Positions 1 through 10,990 are shown, numbered from the stretch's first letter. The stretch is 64,000 nucleotides of DNA from Ascarosepion bandense (GCA_037127315.1 JBBBDQ010000350.1:5760001-5824000); one strand, 5' to 3'. Numbers and translations are program-made. The notes: generated from the letters alone by a model not told the origin.

Positions 1-1140
1 AAAACATATCATTAGTTTTGTTTTGCTTTCAATATTTGTTTTCCGTGTACCTTCGTAAATACGCATCCCTTCGTAAATCGTTTATAAACAAACAAGGAAG
101 GCTTGCAAACACACATGAGTATTCGACAAAGGAAATATTGGATGTCTGCTTTCATATTTTTATTTTGCAAGCACATAATTGGGAAGTTCCAATAAAGTTA
201 ATGGGAAGTCGAAACATCGCTTAAGCATCTTTGGCTCAAATGCTAAAATATTTTATTTACTGTTTTTTTCTTCTCTCAAATGCAGCGTTTTTATGATGCC
301 ATATATAATCAACCCAGTGAATCCTATACGTGTTATAGTTGATTATATAACACTCTTGTATATCAATAAAGACTGTACCAATATTTACTCAACAGCACAA
401 AGTTATTTCGGTGGTACTTTACGTACGAAGATTGAAATGCATTAGTCTTTATAACAAAAAGTAGACCTACATGACTTGAAAATCGGCATTCGAAATCATG
501 GCTTTTACTGGGACTCGATCACTGAACACTGTAGTAAATCTATTTTGACAGAGCTCATTTGATTTTTACGAACAAGCGTTTCTCAATAGTTATTGATTTA
601 TTCAGATATCGATATTTTTATTATGTAGGCCAGGTATGTTTTCTTGCAAGAACTTCCCTGAAAGTCACAAACTTGAAGTTTCTCTTAGAATTGTTTTTCA
701 TCATTTAGCTGTGATTGGAAAGATGAAAAAATGGACAAATAGATTCATTCTGAATTGACCGGAAATCAAATCCTGCAATTTATGGAAGAATTCCCCACCA
801 TTTTTTTCTCACAACACCGACTATTTCTTAAACGTGTCATTATCTGTAATACCAAATGGATACTTTATGATAAACATAAACGCATATTTTGATTAAAAGA
901 ATCTTCTTATCGTTTGGAATATAGCGTATTGATTTTTTGTTTCAATATCTGACATTCTGAAAGAATGCCCATTTATCGAAGTCACAGACTTCTGTTTGCC
1001 ATCACTGACAAAGGATAAAGTGTCACTCTAGCAAAAACTGATTAATACAGACCTTCCTAAACGTCATGAAAACGTTTTTCATTTTTTTGTATAATCCCGT
1101 TGTATTCGTTATTCAATTTGACTTTTATGGGGAGGGGAAC
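1..1140. other. Unannotated AT-rich sequence
   Basis: I recognise no gene or repeat family here. Open frames are short and show no domain signature. Confidence 0.6.
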
Positions 1141-1505
1141 TCAAATAGCTGACTTCATCTCCTGCAGAAGCGTTAGGCTCCCACAAGCTGAAAGAAGCCA
1201 ATTACTTGTTGGATGTTTGCTGACTCTGACATGAGAGACGATTCTTAATTCCTGTTGTTTTCTCTCCTTAATAATACCGTCGTCGGTATGACGATAAACT
1301 ATGTCCGGCAGCAAGGGCGGTTTTGACGAGCGTATTCCACCCTGACAAGAGGTGGTAGCGACTGTTAGAGTCCAAGCTATGGGTAAATAGCGAACTCCTA
1401 TATTGATGTCAAACCATTGAAACCCGACAGAACTGCCATTAATTGGCGATTCTACCTCTGAGCTATGTGCGCCCGGTAGAAGAAAGCAGACTTTTAGCGT
1501 ATTAT
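1141..1505 (-). mobile_element. tRNA-derived SINE, family B head with long tail
   Basis: Read on the minus strand, the element has a tRNA-like head with a box A-like block (TAGCTCAGAGGTAGAATCGC) and a degenerate box B (GGGTTTCAAT). The same head and the short leader before it (GCTAAAAxTCTGC) recur on the plus strand at 35362. The tail beginning at the TTTACCCATAGC block differs from the 35.4 kb copy but resembles the minus-strand sequence at 54725-54905, so heads and tails appear to be shuffled between SINEs. A 123-codon frame through it is incidental. Confidence 0.7.
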
Positions 1506-1616
1506 ATACCATGTGAATATGCGCCAGTAGTGAGAGTGTTCTAATTCATTACTGAATGTACGATGTGTAGATGCTAGAATAGCTACTGTTCTTTCAAAGT
1601 CTACTATTCTTCCAGA

Positions 1617-1617
<1 letters not shown>

Positions 1618-1671
<54 letters not shown>
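1618..1671. repeat. (TA)n microsatellite
   Basis: Uninterrupted AT dinucleotide run directly upstream of the R1 repeat. Confidence 0.95.
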
Positions 1672-1672
<1 letters not shown>

Positions 1673-2140
1673 TAGCAGTATAGCCCGGCGTTGCTCGGGT
1701 GTAATGAAAGCTTTAAAACTAATCCATGGTCCTGAGCTCAGACTCAGCATAAAGAATATTTGTGCGAAGTTTGGTGAGAATCGGATAAAAATTGTGTATT
1801 TGTATAAAGGACACACAGACAGACAAACTGACACAAACACAAACATCTTGACTTTTATATATATATACATATATATTCAATTTTCTGCACTATTGAAAGA
1901 ACTGCAACCTTGAAACTTCTGAATATCGTTTTTTATGTCTTTGACTATGAGTGTATTAAATTTGATTAAAATCGGACCACTCCTCCTATAACCCGATTTT
2001 TTCGACTATCGATTTTTTATATTTATCGAGGGTACCTCGACACAAAACCTAGCTAAGAACACTCGCAGACGCTTATAGTACAACTGTGTAAATTTTCAAG
2101 AAAATCGGTTCAGTTGTTTTGGAGTCTATAGGTAACGGAT

Positions 2141-2171
<31 letters not shown>

Positions 2172-2200
2172 GTCAAAGTTCCATTTATAAATAAGTTTAT
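1671..2200 (+). mobile_element. Interspersed repeat R1, copy 1 (internally deleted)
   Basis: It begins with the block TATAGCCCGGCGTTGCTCGG and ends in a (CA)n run followed by AAAGTTCCATTTATAAATAAG. Two other copies lie at 34466-35175 and 58604-59265. All share an internal TA or CA run and the block AAAATCGGTTCAG near the 3' end, except that the last block is eroded in the third copy. This copy lacks about 200 bp present after TAATCCATGGTCCTG in the others. No protein is encoded. It behaves as a non-autonomous retroposon or MITE, class unresolved. Confidence 0.7.
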
Positions 2201-2690
2201 ATATATATTAGAAAAATTACCAGCAATAAATTTTCATAATTAAATTAAATTACAAGCAATACATTAATGGAAAAAAATCACCAACATTGCATTTTAAAAC
2301 AACTCTACCAGAATTCATAAAAGAAAATTCGGTATTAAATGACTCATAAGGAGTTGATATGTCGTTAAACAAACGAACTAGTCACTTTCACACCGACAAG
2401 ATGTGGCTTCTCTCTGCTCTTCTACAAATATTTCCATGGTTTCTGCATCGACGAGTTTAGCTCTACGGTGCCCCTGTCTGCACGACTTTACTTGAGCTAC
2501 TAGACTGACAACTAGATCCCAATATTTTACATTAAAAACAATCAAATGTATCGGTAGCTTATACTCTAGAAGTTTCTTTTCTTGCACTTCCCGCGATTAG
2601 AACTCTTTTCCGTATACAAGCTTCCCTGATAGCTACAACCTCCAAGATCTTGAATGCTGCTTCAGTTGCCGCCTCTTATCTCCTTGACTC
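2201..2690. other. No recognised feature
   Basis: AT-rich start, then a 69-codon minus-strand frame (2378-2587) without recognisable similarity. Nothing else seen. Confidence 0.5.
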
Positions 2691-2890
2691 CCAACGACAC
2701 CCATTGACACTTCCTGTTTCTTGTTCTTCTCCCTTTCCGCTCTACTCTCATGCAGCTCTCTTCACACCAGTGTTTCCATTCTTCTCTTATTCATTCCCAG
2801 ACACCCCAGTAACCTATTCCTCTTTCGCTTCACTCTCATCTTATGTAACCCCCTGCGCACCAGTGGCATTACTGTCTTGCTTAGGGCGAA
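2690..2890 (+). mobile_element. CR1/Jockey-like LINE 3' end
   Basis: Pyrimidine-rich 3' UTR ending in the family's conserved terminus: a block like CCCCCTGCGCACCAGTGGC followed by CTTGCTTAGGGCGAAAT. The same terminus appears at 47400, 51100, 62970 (plus) and at 3810, 37920, 55740, 59790 (minus). It abuts a SINE at 2889. Confidence 0.75.
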
Positions 2891-3205
2891 ATCAGTCAGT
2901 CAGTTCAGTACCATATGTGATACACTCTTGGGCGATCATGTCTCGAAAGAGACATGACTGACTGGGCAGAAGATTATCCCGCAGTAGGTTGACATTGCTT
3001 TCTGCGGTAGACTGGTGCCAGCCAAGGCTATAGAACCCAATCTGTTGTGTTATTTAACCCATAACTGGAAGGAATAGACGGATTAATACCTTTCCCAAGG
3101 GTATTTGCGCGTAAGTGAATGCAAAGAGTTCAACTGGAATTCGAACTCGGCCCCTCGATTTCTCGTCCCTAGTCGATGTCTATTGCACAACAAGGCACAC
3201 TTGCA
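2889..3205 (-). mobile_element. tRNA-derived SINE, family A (near full length)
   Basis: On the minus strand it has a tRNA-like head with a box B-like GAGTTCGAATTCCAGTTGAA, then a body including TCCAGTTATGGGTTAAATA, and a 3' hairpin region with the palindrome TCATGTCTCGAAAGAGACAT. About ten more copies exist in this window. The head is diverged at the extreme 5' end. No protein encoded. Confidence 0.85.
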
Positions 3206-3805
3206 TTAGAGTAGAAATGAGTTTAGAAAGACTGCTCTTGGCAACAATTGCGTAAAATTGGTGTATGTTTCATGAAGCCGGAGAAAACATGGATATGTAC
3301 CCCTGCATGTGCTTTCCGTAGACAACCGTGGGGCCACGTTTTAATCTTAGCCACTTTCCGACCGATCTTTTACTAAACCCAAGTTTAGAGGCAATGAGAT
3401 GGCTCTATATAAAGACTGAAAATCAGACGTCTGCAAGAATGGGTGGTTTGAAAGGAATTGGATGTGATGGAGTATGAGAATAAACGATTGGGATTTAATT
3501 TGGCTTTAATTGCTTCTTCGTTGATACAATGAATATAGACTCGGAACGACAAATCGGAGAATTAATATTTTCTTTTTTTTTTTTCACATTCTTTCGCATG
3601 TTCTCACACGGTGAACCCCTACCTTGAGCGCCTATCTAGACTTAAACACAATCCAGGCCTCAAGTGGACAGAGTACATAAGATCCCTCACTACAGATGTG
3701 GGAAAATGTAGCTTCCCTGCTCCACTCCGGTATGTACCTGACTCTTTCTGTCATCCACTATCTTTACAAGTACTAGATCAGGAAGAAAAAGAAGTAATGC
3801 TCCCA
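3206..3805. other. No recognised feature
   Basis: Contains a 65-codon plus-strand frame at 3611-3808 with ordinary amino-acid composition that I cannot assign to any family. It ends exactly where a LINE tail array begins, so it may be part of an unrecognised element. Confidence 0.4.
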
Positions 3806-4560
3806 TAATCATTTCACCCCAAGCAAGGCATTCCACTGCAACTATTGCGCATTGGGTTAGATAGGGGAAAGTGATAAGAAAGAGTGGTTAGATGTAGGAA
3901 ATGTCGGAAGAAGGGTGATAGACGGATTAGGATATCGAGGATGGGGGTTAGATGGGAAGAGCGTTTGAGGGAATGGATGCGAGTTAGTGCGATAGATGTC
4001 TTTTTTTTTTCTTTTTTTTTTTAATCATTTCACCCCAAGCAAGGCATACCACTGCCACTATTGCGCAGGGGGTTACATAGGGAAAAGTGATGAGAAAGAG
4101 TGGTTAGTTATAGGAAATGTTGAAAGGAGGGTGATAAACGGATGAGGATACCGAGAATGGGGGTAAGGTAGATGGGAAGAGTGTTTGAGGGAATGGATGC
4201 GAGTTAGTGTGATAGATGTCTTTTTTTTTTTTTTTTTAATCATTTCACCCCAAACAAGGCATTCCCCTGCCACTATTGCGCAGGGGGTTACATAGAGGAA
4301 AGTGATGAGAAAGAGTGGTTAAATGTAGGAAATGTCGGAAGAAAGGGTGATAGACGGATGAGGATACCGAGGATGGGGGTTAGATGGGAAGAGTTTTTGA
4401 GGGAATGGATGCGAGTTAGTGTGATGGATGTCTTTTTTTTTCTTTTTTTTTTAATCATTTCACCCCAGCAAGGCATTCCACTGCCACTATTGCGCAGGGG
4501 GTTACATAGGGGAAAGTGATGAGAAAGAGGGGAAGGTACAGAGAAAGAGTGGTTAGATAT
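3806..4560 (-). repeat. Tandem array of LINE 3' UTR (~215 bp x 4)
   Basis: Four head-to-tail units begin at the ATTTCACCCC block at 3811, 4027, 4242 and 4457, giving a period of about 215 bp. Each unit contains the LINE 3' terminus, a purine-rich stretch and a poly-T run (poly-A on the minus strand). The last unit runs straight into a LINE coding tail at 4653, so the array is a multiplied 3' UTR of that element. Two ~65-codon frames within it are repeat artefacts. Confidence 0.9.
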
Positions 4561-4652
4561 AGAAAATGTCGGAAGGAGGGTGATAGACGGATGAGGATAC
4601 CGAGCATGGGGGTTGGGTAGATGGGAAGAGTGTTTGAGGGAATAGATGCGAG

Positions 4653-4970
4653 TTAGTGTGATAGATGTCTGTTGACCTTACATTTACATTCCTGGGGATT
4701 GTAGCTGTTGGGGAAGCAAGTATATGGAAGGGAATTCCACAGGCGGTAAGTACGAGAAAAGAAGCTGTTAGAATAGAAATTGCGGTTTGCAAAAGGGTTG
4801 GACCTAGTTGCTAGTCTAGTAGATCGTGTAAATTCATACCTCGGGGGCACCAGTGAACTAAGTTCATCGGTGCAGAAGCCGTGAAAGTATTTATAGAAGA
4901 GGCACAGGGAAGCCACATCACGCCGGTGAGAGAGTGACTGCAGCCGGGCTGCCAAGTCGCATGTTATTAC
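4653..4970 (-). pseudogene. CR1/Jockey-like LINE, C-terminus of reverse-transcriptase ORF
   Basis: The 100-codon minus-strand frame reads MAARLQSLSHRRDVASLCLF, then YKYFHGFCTDELSSLVPP and RTYRLWNSLPYTCFP. This is the region after the polymerase core in Jockey/CR1-type LINE proteins, usually seen as 'RLxSLxHRR...LFYKYFHG...LWNSLP'. The polymerase domain is absent, so the copy is 5'-truncated, as is normal for LINE insertions. It is continuous with the tandem 3' UTR array on its left. The same protein segment recurs at 36430, 43690, 45341, 59995 and 61400. Clade assignment (Daphne, CR1 or L2) is not certain from sequence reading alone. Confidence 0.85.
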
Positions 4971-5184
4971 GAAAATAGTTTAGCTGGTGTTCACCTTTTT
5001 CATTTCGAATTTCCACCTGTTTTTATTCTGAATCAAAAAGAAGTATAAATCATTTGGGGGAAGGGGAAGAAAACAATCTTAAATTGTTCGTGTTTCTCTA
5101 GTGAAATCAGATACATTAACTTACGATAATAGCGTGTTAATATCACATGAATATATTCAGCAATGCGTCACTCTGACAACCACC

Positions 5185-5447
5185 CCCTCTCGCTTTCTCT
5201 CTCTCTCTCTCTCCGTCATATTTCTAACTCTGTCTCTCATTCTTTATTTCTTTCTTTCTTTTTCTTACGCTTTCTTTCGATCTCTCGTGTTGTCTCACTC
5301 ATTCTCTCTGCTTCTCCTTTTGTTTCTTCATTTCCTACTCTTTTCTCTCTCGCTCTATCCTTAACACACACTCTCTCCCCCTTTCTCTCTCTCTCTCTCA
5401 TTCTTCTTATATTCTTTCTCGACCTCTTTCTTTATTTCTCTCTCACA

Positions 5448-5481
<34 letters not shown>

Positions 5482-5803
5482 TTCTCACATTTTCTCTGCT
5501 TCTCCCATTGTTTCTTCATTTCCCACTCGTTTCTCTCTCACTCTATCCTTAACGCACATTCTCCCTTTCTCACTCTCTCTTATTTTCTTATTCTTTCTCT
5601 TTTTTTATTTCTCTTCAACAGTTTCTTACTTTCTCTCTCTGTCTCGCTTACTCACTCATTCTCTCTGCTGTTCCTTATTTTTCTTTAATTCCCACTTTTT
5701 CTCTCTCACTCTATCCTTATCACGGTCACTCTCTCTTCTTTTCTCTATCTCTCTCTTTTTTCTTACTTTCTCTCTGTTCCTTTATTTCTTTTTCACACAT
5801 TCT

Positions 5804-5854
<51 letters not shown>

Positions 5855-5935
5855 TTTCTCCATCATTCTTTCTGCTTCTTTTTTTTCTTCATTTTCTACT
5901 CTTTTCTCGCCCACTACATCCTTAGCACGCACACA

Positions 5936-5977
<42 letters not shown>

Positions 5978-6000
5978 CACACACACACACACACTCACTC
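5185..6000. repeat. Pyrimidine-rich (CT)n/(CA)n microsatellite complex
   Basis: About 0.8 kb of nearly pure C/T on the plus strand, with (CT)n runs at 5454-5478, 5812-5833 and 5938-5973 and (CA)n runs at 5834-5853 and 5975-5993. A ~180-bp substructure with a recurring CACTCTATCCTTA-like block suggests an older tandem duplication. Open frames on both strands are low-complexity artefacts. Confidence 0.9.
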
Positions 6001-6567
6001 GTGCAGTCGTTTAGTCGTATCCATATCGCATAACGAGTTTCAGTCATCAAGAACTATTCTTATTAAATATCTATACAATGTCTGTTCGAAAAGCAACCAG
6101 AGTCACAACGAATCATACAATATGTGGTCTAAATATACGATGTCAGTACAAAATTGGAAAGTCGAGTAAAAATAACATGTCTTTCTTTAATTTTCTTCCC
6201 AAAGTGACAAAGCAAAGCAAAGAAAGAAGATGGCACTAGAAACCTTGATGTGGGTTGCAACTTCCCCAGGTTAAAGTTTCAGTGACTCTCAAGCGTAGAG
6301 TTCTTCCTTCTGACTCTTTCACAGCATGCCCTTTCGCCTGCATGGAAAACATGTGTTATCATAGACTGAACAGAACGACCCTGCATTTAACTTGTCACAG
6401 TCTATTGAATATCCGAAGGTAACCTGACCGTGACAGTCGCTCCTACAACCAGTCTTTTATTTTTCGAAAGGTTTAGTAATTGACACTGCAGTATCTCTTT
6501 GTCTATCAAGATTAGCGAAGTTCCGGTGACCGTATTGTATGTTACACATCATTTTCATATTTCATAT
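6001..6567. other. No recognised feature
   Basis: Mixed-composition unique-looking sequence without convincing coding potential. Confidence 0.5.
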
Positions 6568-6851
6568 ATATATATATATATATTGTTGAAGGTTTTGGGT
6601 ACCCTTGTATACTAGTGAGCCAGCCATGAGTTGACTCATTTAATAGTTCACTAATAGAAGGGTTAACCAATCAGAAGGCTCAAAACATTCAATGCAACTT
6701 GTATAAAGGAGAGCATATTTTCCCGAGTATTGGCGATATAGTCAGATTCATTAGAATATCTGAGGCGTGAGTGTTAATCTTTGACGTTGTTTCATTGAAC
6801 AGATTACGTGCTGCGCTGTATTCTGTATTCATAAACTGAAGTGGACATGGT

Positions 6852-6911
<60 letters not shown>

Positions 6912-7105
6912 CCAGGCAAAGAAGACCCAAGTTTTTACGATTCTGAGTTCTCTGGCATTTACGTTTTATTAAAAAAGTGCTCAATACAATAAATATTGTA
7001 GAGCTTAATATAATTTTATAATTAAATTTGTTGTACAATTAAAAATTAAAAACACGTTACGACACGGAAAATTCTATGTTTCGAGATTTCTATCTCGTCA
7101 TCAGG
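6568..7105 (-). mobile_element. Left inverted arm of a Penelope-like element
   Basis: This arm is the reverse complement of 8757-9015: shared blocks include ATACTAGTGAGCCAGC, AGAAGGGTTAAC, AAATCCAGG and GACACGGAAA in the same order. The left arm is longer, with two extra stretches of roughly 100 bp each, and holds a (TA)n run at 6857-6907. Penelope-like retroelements often carry such inverted or tandem terminal repeats. Confidence 0.75.
7079..7104 (-). ncRNA. Hammerhead-ribozyme-like motif
   Basis: Minus strand reads CTGATGA, one extra base, then GAGA-loop-TCTC, then GAAA. This resembles the CUGANGA / stem II / GAAA core of hammerhead ribozymes, which are known in Penelope-like terminal repeats. 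One extra nucleotide lies between CUGAUGA and stem II, so it may be inactive or a different hairpin. Confidence 0.35.
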
Positions 7106-7246
7106 CAATGTTGGATGTTAGTTGTGAAAATGATTTTCATTTAAATACAAGTAACAATATGTTTGTTATTTATAGATGTGGGAAGAGATCAAATTTATGT
7201 GCGTGTTCCATTTAACTAATCAAAATAGAGATTTGCTTTAAAATTT

Positions 7247-7352
7247 GACAAGAAGTTTCTATTTTTCGAGAATACATGCCTTCTTCCTTCATCCTTAATG
7301 ATCAAAGCGTTAACATAATTTTAACCTGATTTTATTTTTTTATTTTAATTAC

Positions 7353-7399
<47 letters not shown>

Positions 7400-7535
7400 C
7401 TTCCAAATCTATATTTTATAAAAAATCTGACAAGAAGTTTCTATTTTTCGAGAATACATGCCTTCTTCCTTCATCCTTAATGATCAAAGCGTTAACCTAA
7501 TTTTAACCTGATTTTATTTTTTTTATTTTAATTAC

Positions 7536-7591
<56 letters not shown>

Positions 7592-7618
7592 CTTCCAAAT
7601 CTATATTTTATAAAAAAT
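7247..7618. repeat. Tandem duplication of ~185 bp
   Basis: Two nearly identical units (about 7247-7430 and 7426-7618) start with TGACAAGAAGTTTCTATTTT, contain a (TA)n run of differing length, and end with TTCTTCCAAATCTATATTTT. Near identity outside the TA run implies a recent duplication. It replaces the part of the Penelope-like element where the polymerase would be. Confidence 0.85.
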
Positions 7619-8308
7619 TACACAACATTAAGCAAACACTAGTCAATAATGGATTTCATAACTCCGTTATTGATCAACAAATTAAAATGTATCTCAACAA
7701 AATTAACAATAGCTCTAACAATAATGATAATATTAATAATAACGGTTTACATCAAAATAAACATAACACTATTAACTTATACTATTGCAACCAAATACAT
7801 AATAATTATAAACAAGATGAAAAAACTCTCAAAAACATAATACGTAGAAATGTTAAACCAGTGGAAAATAATAATCAAATTAAACTCATTATATATTATA
7901 AAAAGTTTAAAACAATTGACCTCTTAGTCTATAATAACCCAACAAGCACTAAACTAAATTCTCTACAAAAAAACCAATGTAGTGTACCAATTTACATGCC
8001 CATTCAGAGATTGCATCTCTGATACTAATCAAAAACCTAGTACATATATTGGTTTTACTACAACCACGCTCTCCCGTAGACTTACATGTCATCTTTCTGA
8101 TCAGAGTACTATTAAACAACATTTCTCTGAAAAACATAAACATGTAGGTAATATCAGACAGATTTTGGTCAACAATACGGCGATCCTAACTCATGCTCAC
8201 AGTAAGAGGAACCTGCAGATATTGGGGTCCATGTACATCAAATCAAAACAACCAACACTCAATAAAATCAACTTTAAAACAGGAAATAACATATTACATT
8301 GCATTTGA
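7618..8308 (+). pseudogene. Penelope-like retroelement, C-terminal part with GIY-YIG endonuclease
   Basis: Two frames joined by a frameshift near 7980 make a recognisable Penelope-like protein end. The first frame contains LVNNGFHNSVIDQQIK, then YCNQIHNNYKQDEKTLKNII and IKLIIYYKKFKT, typical of the linker after the polymerase. The second contains a cysteine motif YQFTCPFRDC followed by YIGFTTTTLSRRLTCHL, the GIY-YIG nuclease core, then IKQHFSEKHKH. The N-terminal reverse-transcriptase domain is missing, so the copy is dead and 5'-truncated. The cysteine motif before the nuclease would fit the Neptune-type branch, but that is inference. It lies between inverted arms at 6568-7105 and 8757-9015. 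Confidence 0.85.
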
Positions 8309-8691
8309 CTACATGGTTTTGTTGTCATTTCGCGCTATCCCGCAGTGTGACGTCATAAAACCGCATCGCAAACTTAAGAACTGCGTTTATTATTTTTGGT
8401 AACTATTGCCGTTGCCAAGCGGAGTTTTATGTCAACACAAAATAAAATCGTCGGTGATGGTGGATTTTATAATATTTCAGTTTGAACGACCTCTCTGAAG
8501 ATGGCTCATGTGAGCCGAAAGCTTAGAATAAAACCAATAAATAATTATCCAAATGTTGGAGAATTTTTGTCTTTATTTCCAACTGAAATTAAAGCAAAAA
8601 TACGACGTTTAGAACGGCTCATGATTAAACATAATAGACATTCATTGTCTCTTATATTTAACAGCATATGTTTGGAAAATTACTTGCTGCC

Positions 8692-8695
<4 letters not shown>
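8309..8695 (+). mobile_element. Penelope-like element 3' terminal region
   Basis: Non-coding sequence following the stop of the GIY-YIG frame. It holds a hammerhead-like motif and leads into a TA run and the right inverted arm. A 90-codon frame at 8501-8773 runs into the TA repeat and is not convincing as a gene. Confidence 0.6.
8495..8521 (+). ncRNA. Hammerhead-ribozyme-like motif
   Basis: CTGAAGA, one extra base, GGCTC-loop-GAGCC, then GAAA. It has the same architecture and extra base as the motifs at 7079-7104, 13224-13256 and 55314-55340. Confidence 0.35.

Positions 8696-8750
<55 letters not shown>
8696..8750. repeat. (TA)n microsatellite
   Basis: Uninterrupted AT dinucleotide run. Confidence 0.95.
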
Positions 8751-8752
<2 letters not shown>

Positions 8753-8756
8753 CCGT

Positions 8757-9010
8757 GTCGCAACGTATTTTAAATTTTTAATTAAAAACTTGGGTCCTCT
8801 TTACCTGGATTTATATATACATACATACATACATATATATATGTTGACCTTGCCCACCATAGTTTATGAATATATAATACAGTGCATATATACATCGCAT
8901 TGTATATTTTGAGCTTTCTGATTTGTTAACCCTTCTATTGGTGAACTATCAAATGAGTCAGCTCATTGCTGGCTCACTAGTATCCAAGGCTACCCAAAAA
9001 CTCCAACAAC

Positions 9011-9015
<5 letters not shown>
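8757..9015 (+). mobile_element. Right inverted arm of the Penelope-like element
   Basis: Inverted relative to 6568-7105, shorter, with matching blocks CCTGGATTTATAT, GTTAACCCTTCTATTGGTGA and GGCTCACTAGTATCC. Confidence 0.75.

Positions 9016-9077
<62 letters not shown>
9014..9077. repeat. (TA)n microsatellite
   Basis: Uninterrupted AT run at the outer edge of the right inverted arm. Confidence 0.95.
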
Positions 9078-9079
<2 letters not shown>

Positions 9080-9344
9080 ATTATGCCAATGGTATTGCAG
9101 ACCACTTAAAAGTAGACTACTTAAAGTATTAAACACTCTCTACCCAAGAATCACTTCCGGGGTTTCAAAACAGTTTAAAAGCTTCTCTTTCGGAATCGCC
9201 ATCAGTTGTCTGTTCTCATTTATAATAATTTCGTCCACAGTATGAAGCAGCAATTTTAACATTTCAGAAAAGCAAGAGGTTGCAGAAAATTCAATCCTCA
9301 CTGTAGAGTGTTGGGTTTCTGACAGACTGTCATGCTACGATCTG

Positions 9345-9420
9345 TTTGTTTTATGTCCCATGTCCCTTCAGAAAGCAAGCGATCATAGCCCTGCACATCT
9401 TCCTGTCCCTTATAGATCTT
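9345..9420 (-). mobile_element. RTE-like LINE 3' end fragment
   Basis: Matches the last ~75 bp of the RTE copy at 39548 (blocks like CCCTTCAGAAAGCAAGCGAT and CATCTTCCTGTCCCTTA), in minus orientation. Confidence 0.6.
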
Positions 9421-9428
9421 AATTAGAA

Positions 9429-9617
9429 AACCTGATACTCACAGAAGTAATTGAGGGAAAGAGGAGCAGAGGAAAGGAGCATGTAAAGTAATTCATGAGA
9501 TTGAGCAAATGGTTGATAGAACAGGGTTCGGGAGAAATAACAAATAAATTTAAGAGCTACGAAAGACAGGAAGATGTGGAGTTCTATGATCGCCTGATGA
9601 GGTACGAGACATAAAAG
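9429..9617 (+). pseudogene. RTE-like LINE, C-terminal fragment in opposite orientation
   Basis: The plus strand translates as NLILTEVIEGKRSRGKEH, and later SYERQEDVEFYDRLMRYET. These align with the C-terminus of the 39.6 kb RTE ORF ([18 protein letters not shown] and [20 protein letters not shown]). It lies 5'-to-5' against the minus-strand fragment on its left. Because the two overlap in element coordinates, this is not a simple twin-priming inversion. Confidence 0.65.
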
Positions 9618-9688
9618 TCATTTATTATTACTGAAAGTACAACATGCCAAAGTATGGATTAATTATTAATTAGTGTTGGTGACTTTTA

Positions 9689-10420
9689 CTAGAATAACTG
9701 CCTCAATTCGATGGGAATTTGAATGGAACAATATCTAGATTTTGGAAATTTCTTTCCATTCTTCTTGGGGGTAATTCCAAAGCTATTGTAGATTACGTGG
9801 CTTTTACTGAAGCACTTTGAAAACCAGAAAACAAGTTCATGCATTTTCGTAAATGAAAAAATGGCGATGATGGAACACCTCAAGCATAATTATGCTTTAA
9901 AAAAGGCCAGGCAAAAGTACTAGGTCCCCAACAAAAATTCCGCCTTTCAACTCTTTCAAGAAAAAGGAAAAAGTCTAATCTGAAATAGCCCTGTCAGATC
10001 GAAACTTTTATATGGCGGTTATGCATGACACCAAACCCGTTCAGAAATATTTAAACAGTTTGTGGAGCCTGCGTGTTTTAATTAAGACCAGCCTTTTTTC
10101 CAACCTTGCAGATTGGTGCTGCAGAATCAAAAACAAATAAATATACTTATCACTTGAAAACTTCGAACAACTAAAACCTGTGAATCAAAGAAAGAAATGA
10201 TATAATAATTATGGGTAAAAATTCTGCAGTGAATAACATTTTTTGAAGCGTGGTTACGGGGTAAGATAAACAGCGAAAAGAAGGTCGATATTTGTTTGGT
10301 TGTAAACTTGAAAAAAAGGTAGGTTTCGTCAGTAAACAATATTGCAATTTTTGACAATAATGATTTTCTCTGGCACTCTGTATTACTGGTTCCCATATTG
10401 TGTTCATCTCTATACTTGGT
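9689..10420 (-). pseudogene. Decayed mariner-like transposase
   Basis: The minus strand contains ILFTDETYLFFKFTTKQ followed by NHASKNVIHCRIFTHNYYII, which fits the first-aspartate region (FTDE) and the following 'VWCGI' strand of mariner-type transposases. Further 3' there is a weak match to the GDV-WP stretch. No continuous frame spans the domain and the catalytic second and third acidic residues cannot be placed. Assignment rests on motif spacing read by eye. Confidence 0.4.
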
Positions 10421-10456
10421 CGGTTTAGGAGATTTTTTTAAGCCTAGCATGTGTGC

Positions 10457-10545
10457 TGATTCCTTGATTGCAACAAAGATGAGAACAATAGTCCGAATAA
10501 TGTAAATACTGTAAATACTACCTCGTCTCAGAAATATAGACAAAT
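10457..10545 (+). mobile_element. Penelope-type terminal repeat fragment
   Basis: Contains CAATAGTCCGAATAATGTAA followed by ATACTGTAAATACTACCTCG, the reverse complement of 12905-12955 and like the end of the repeat at 13280-13310. Confidence 0.6.
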
Positions 10546-10739
10546 ACATTCATTCGTCTCTGTTGTCTATTTTTACACTCAAAACGCTTTCAGTAGTATT
10601 GAATGGTTGAAACACTGTCACTGGAAATTCCAGCCGCCTAATTATCTCTTGTTTAATTATCTTTTCTTTCAAAGTTACAACTTTTTTTTATTTCAATAGA
10701 AATATTAAACATGTAAAAAGTAAGTGCAGTTGGTATCGA

Positions 10740-10990
10740 AACGGAATGAGAAATGGAAAGCCAACTTCGAATTCAAATTGAATTTGCTGCTTTCGCTTAC
10801 GTGCAAATACCCTTTGGTAAAGTAATAATCCGTATCTTCTCCATCCAGATATGGATTAAATAGCAAAACAGATTGGGTTCTACACCCTTTGTTAGCATCC
10901 AGTATACCTCAGAAAGTAAAGACAAACGACTGCGGAAAAATCTTCTGTCCGGTTATCCAAGTCTTGAAGAGACATATCTCCTATCTCAAT
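10740..10990 (+). mobile_element. Family A SINE, diverged and 5'-eroded
   Basis: Recognisable body (ACGTGCAAATACCCTTT, then ATATGGATTAAATAGCAAAA, then CAGATTGGGTTCTACA). Box B region is mutated (CTTCGAATTCAAATTGAA). Confidence 0.65.

Noticed and set aside
1704..1913. 69-codon frame MKALKLIHGPELRLS as a small protein
   Set aside because: It lies in R1 and is not preserved in the other two copies.
2650..2961. 103-codon frame as a host exon
   Set aside because: It spans the LINE 3' UTR and the SINE boundary at 2889.
5726..5998. Arg/Glu-rich frame (RERERE) like a nuclear protein
   Set aside because: Translation of the (CT)n run.
10127..10549. 140-codon frame as a novel host gene
   Set aside because: Its N-terminal part overlaps a Penelope-type repeat fragment and the rest resembles decayed mariner transposase.
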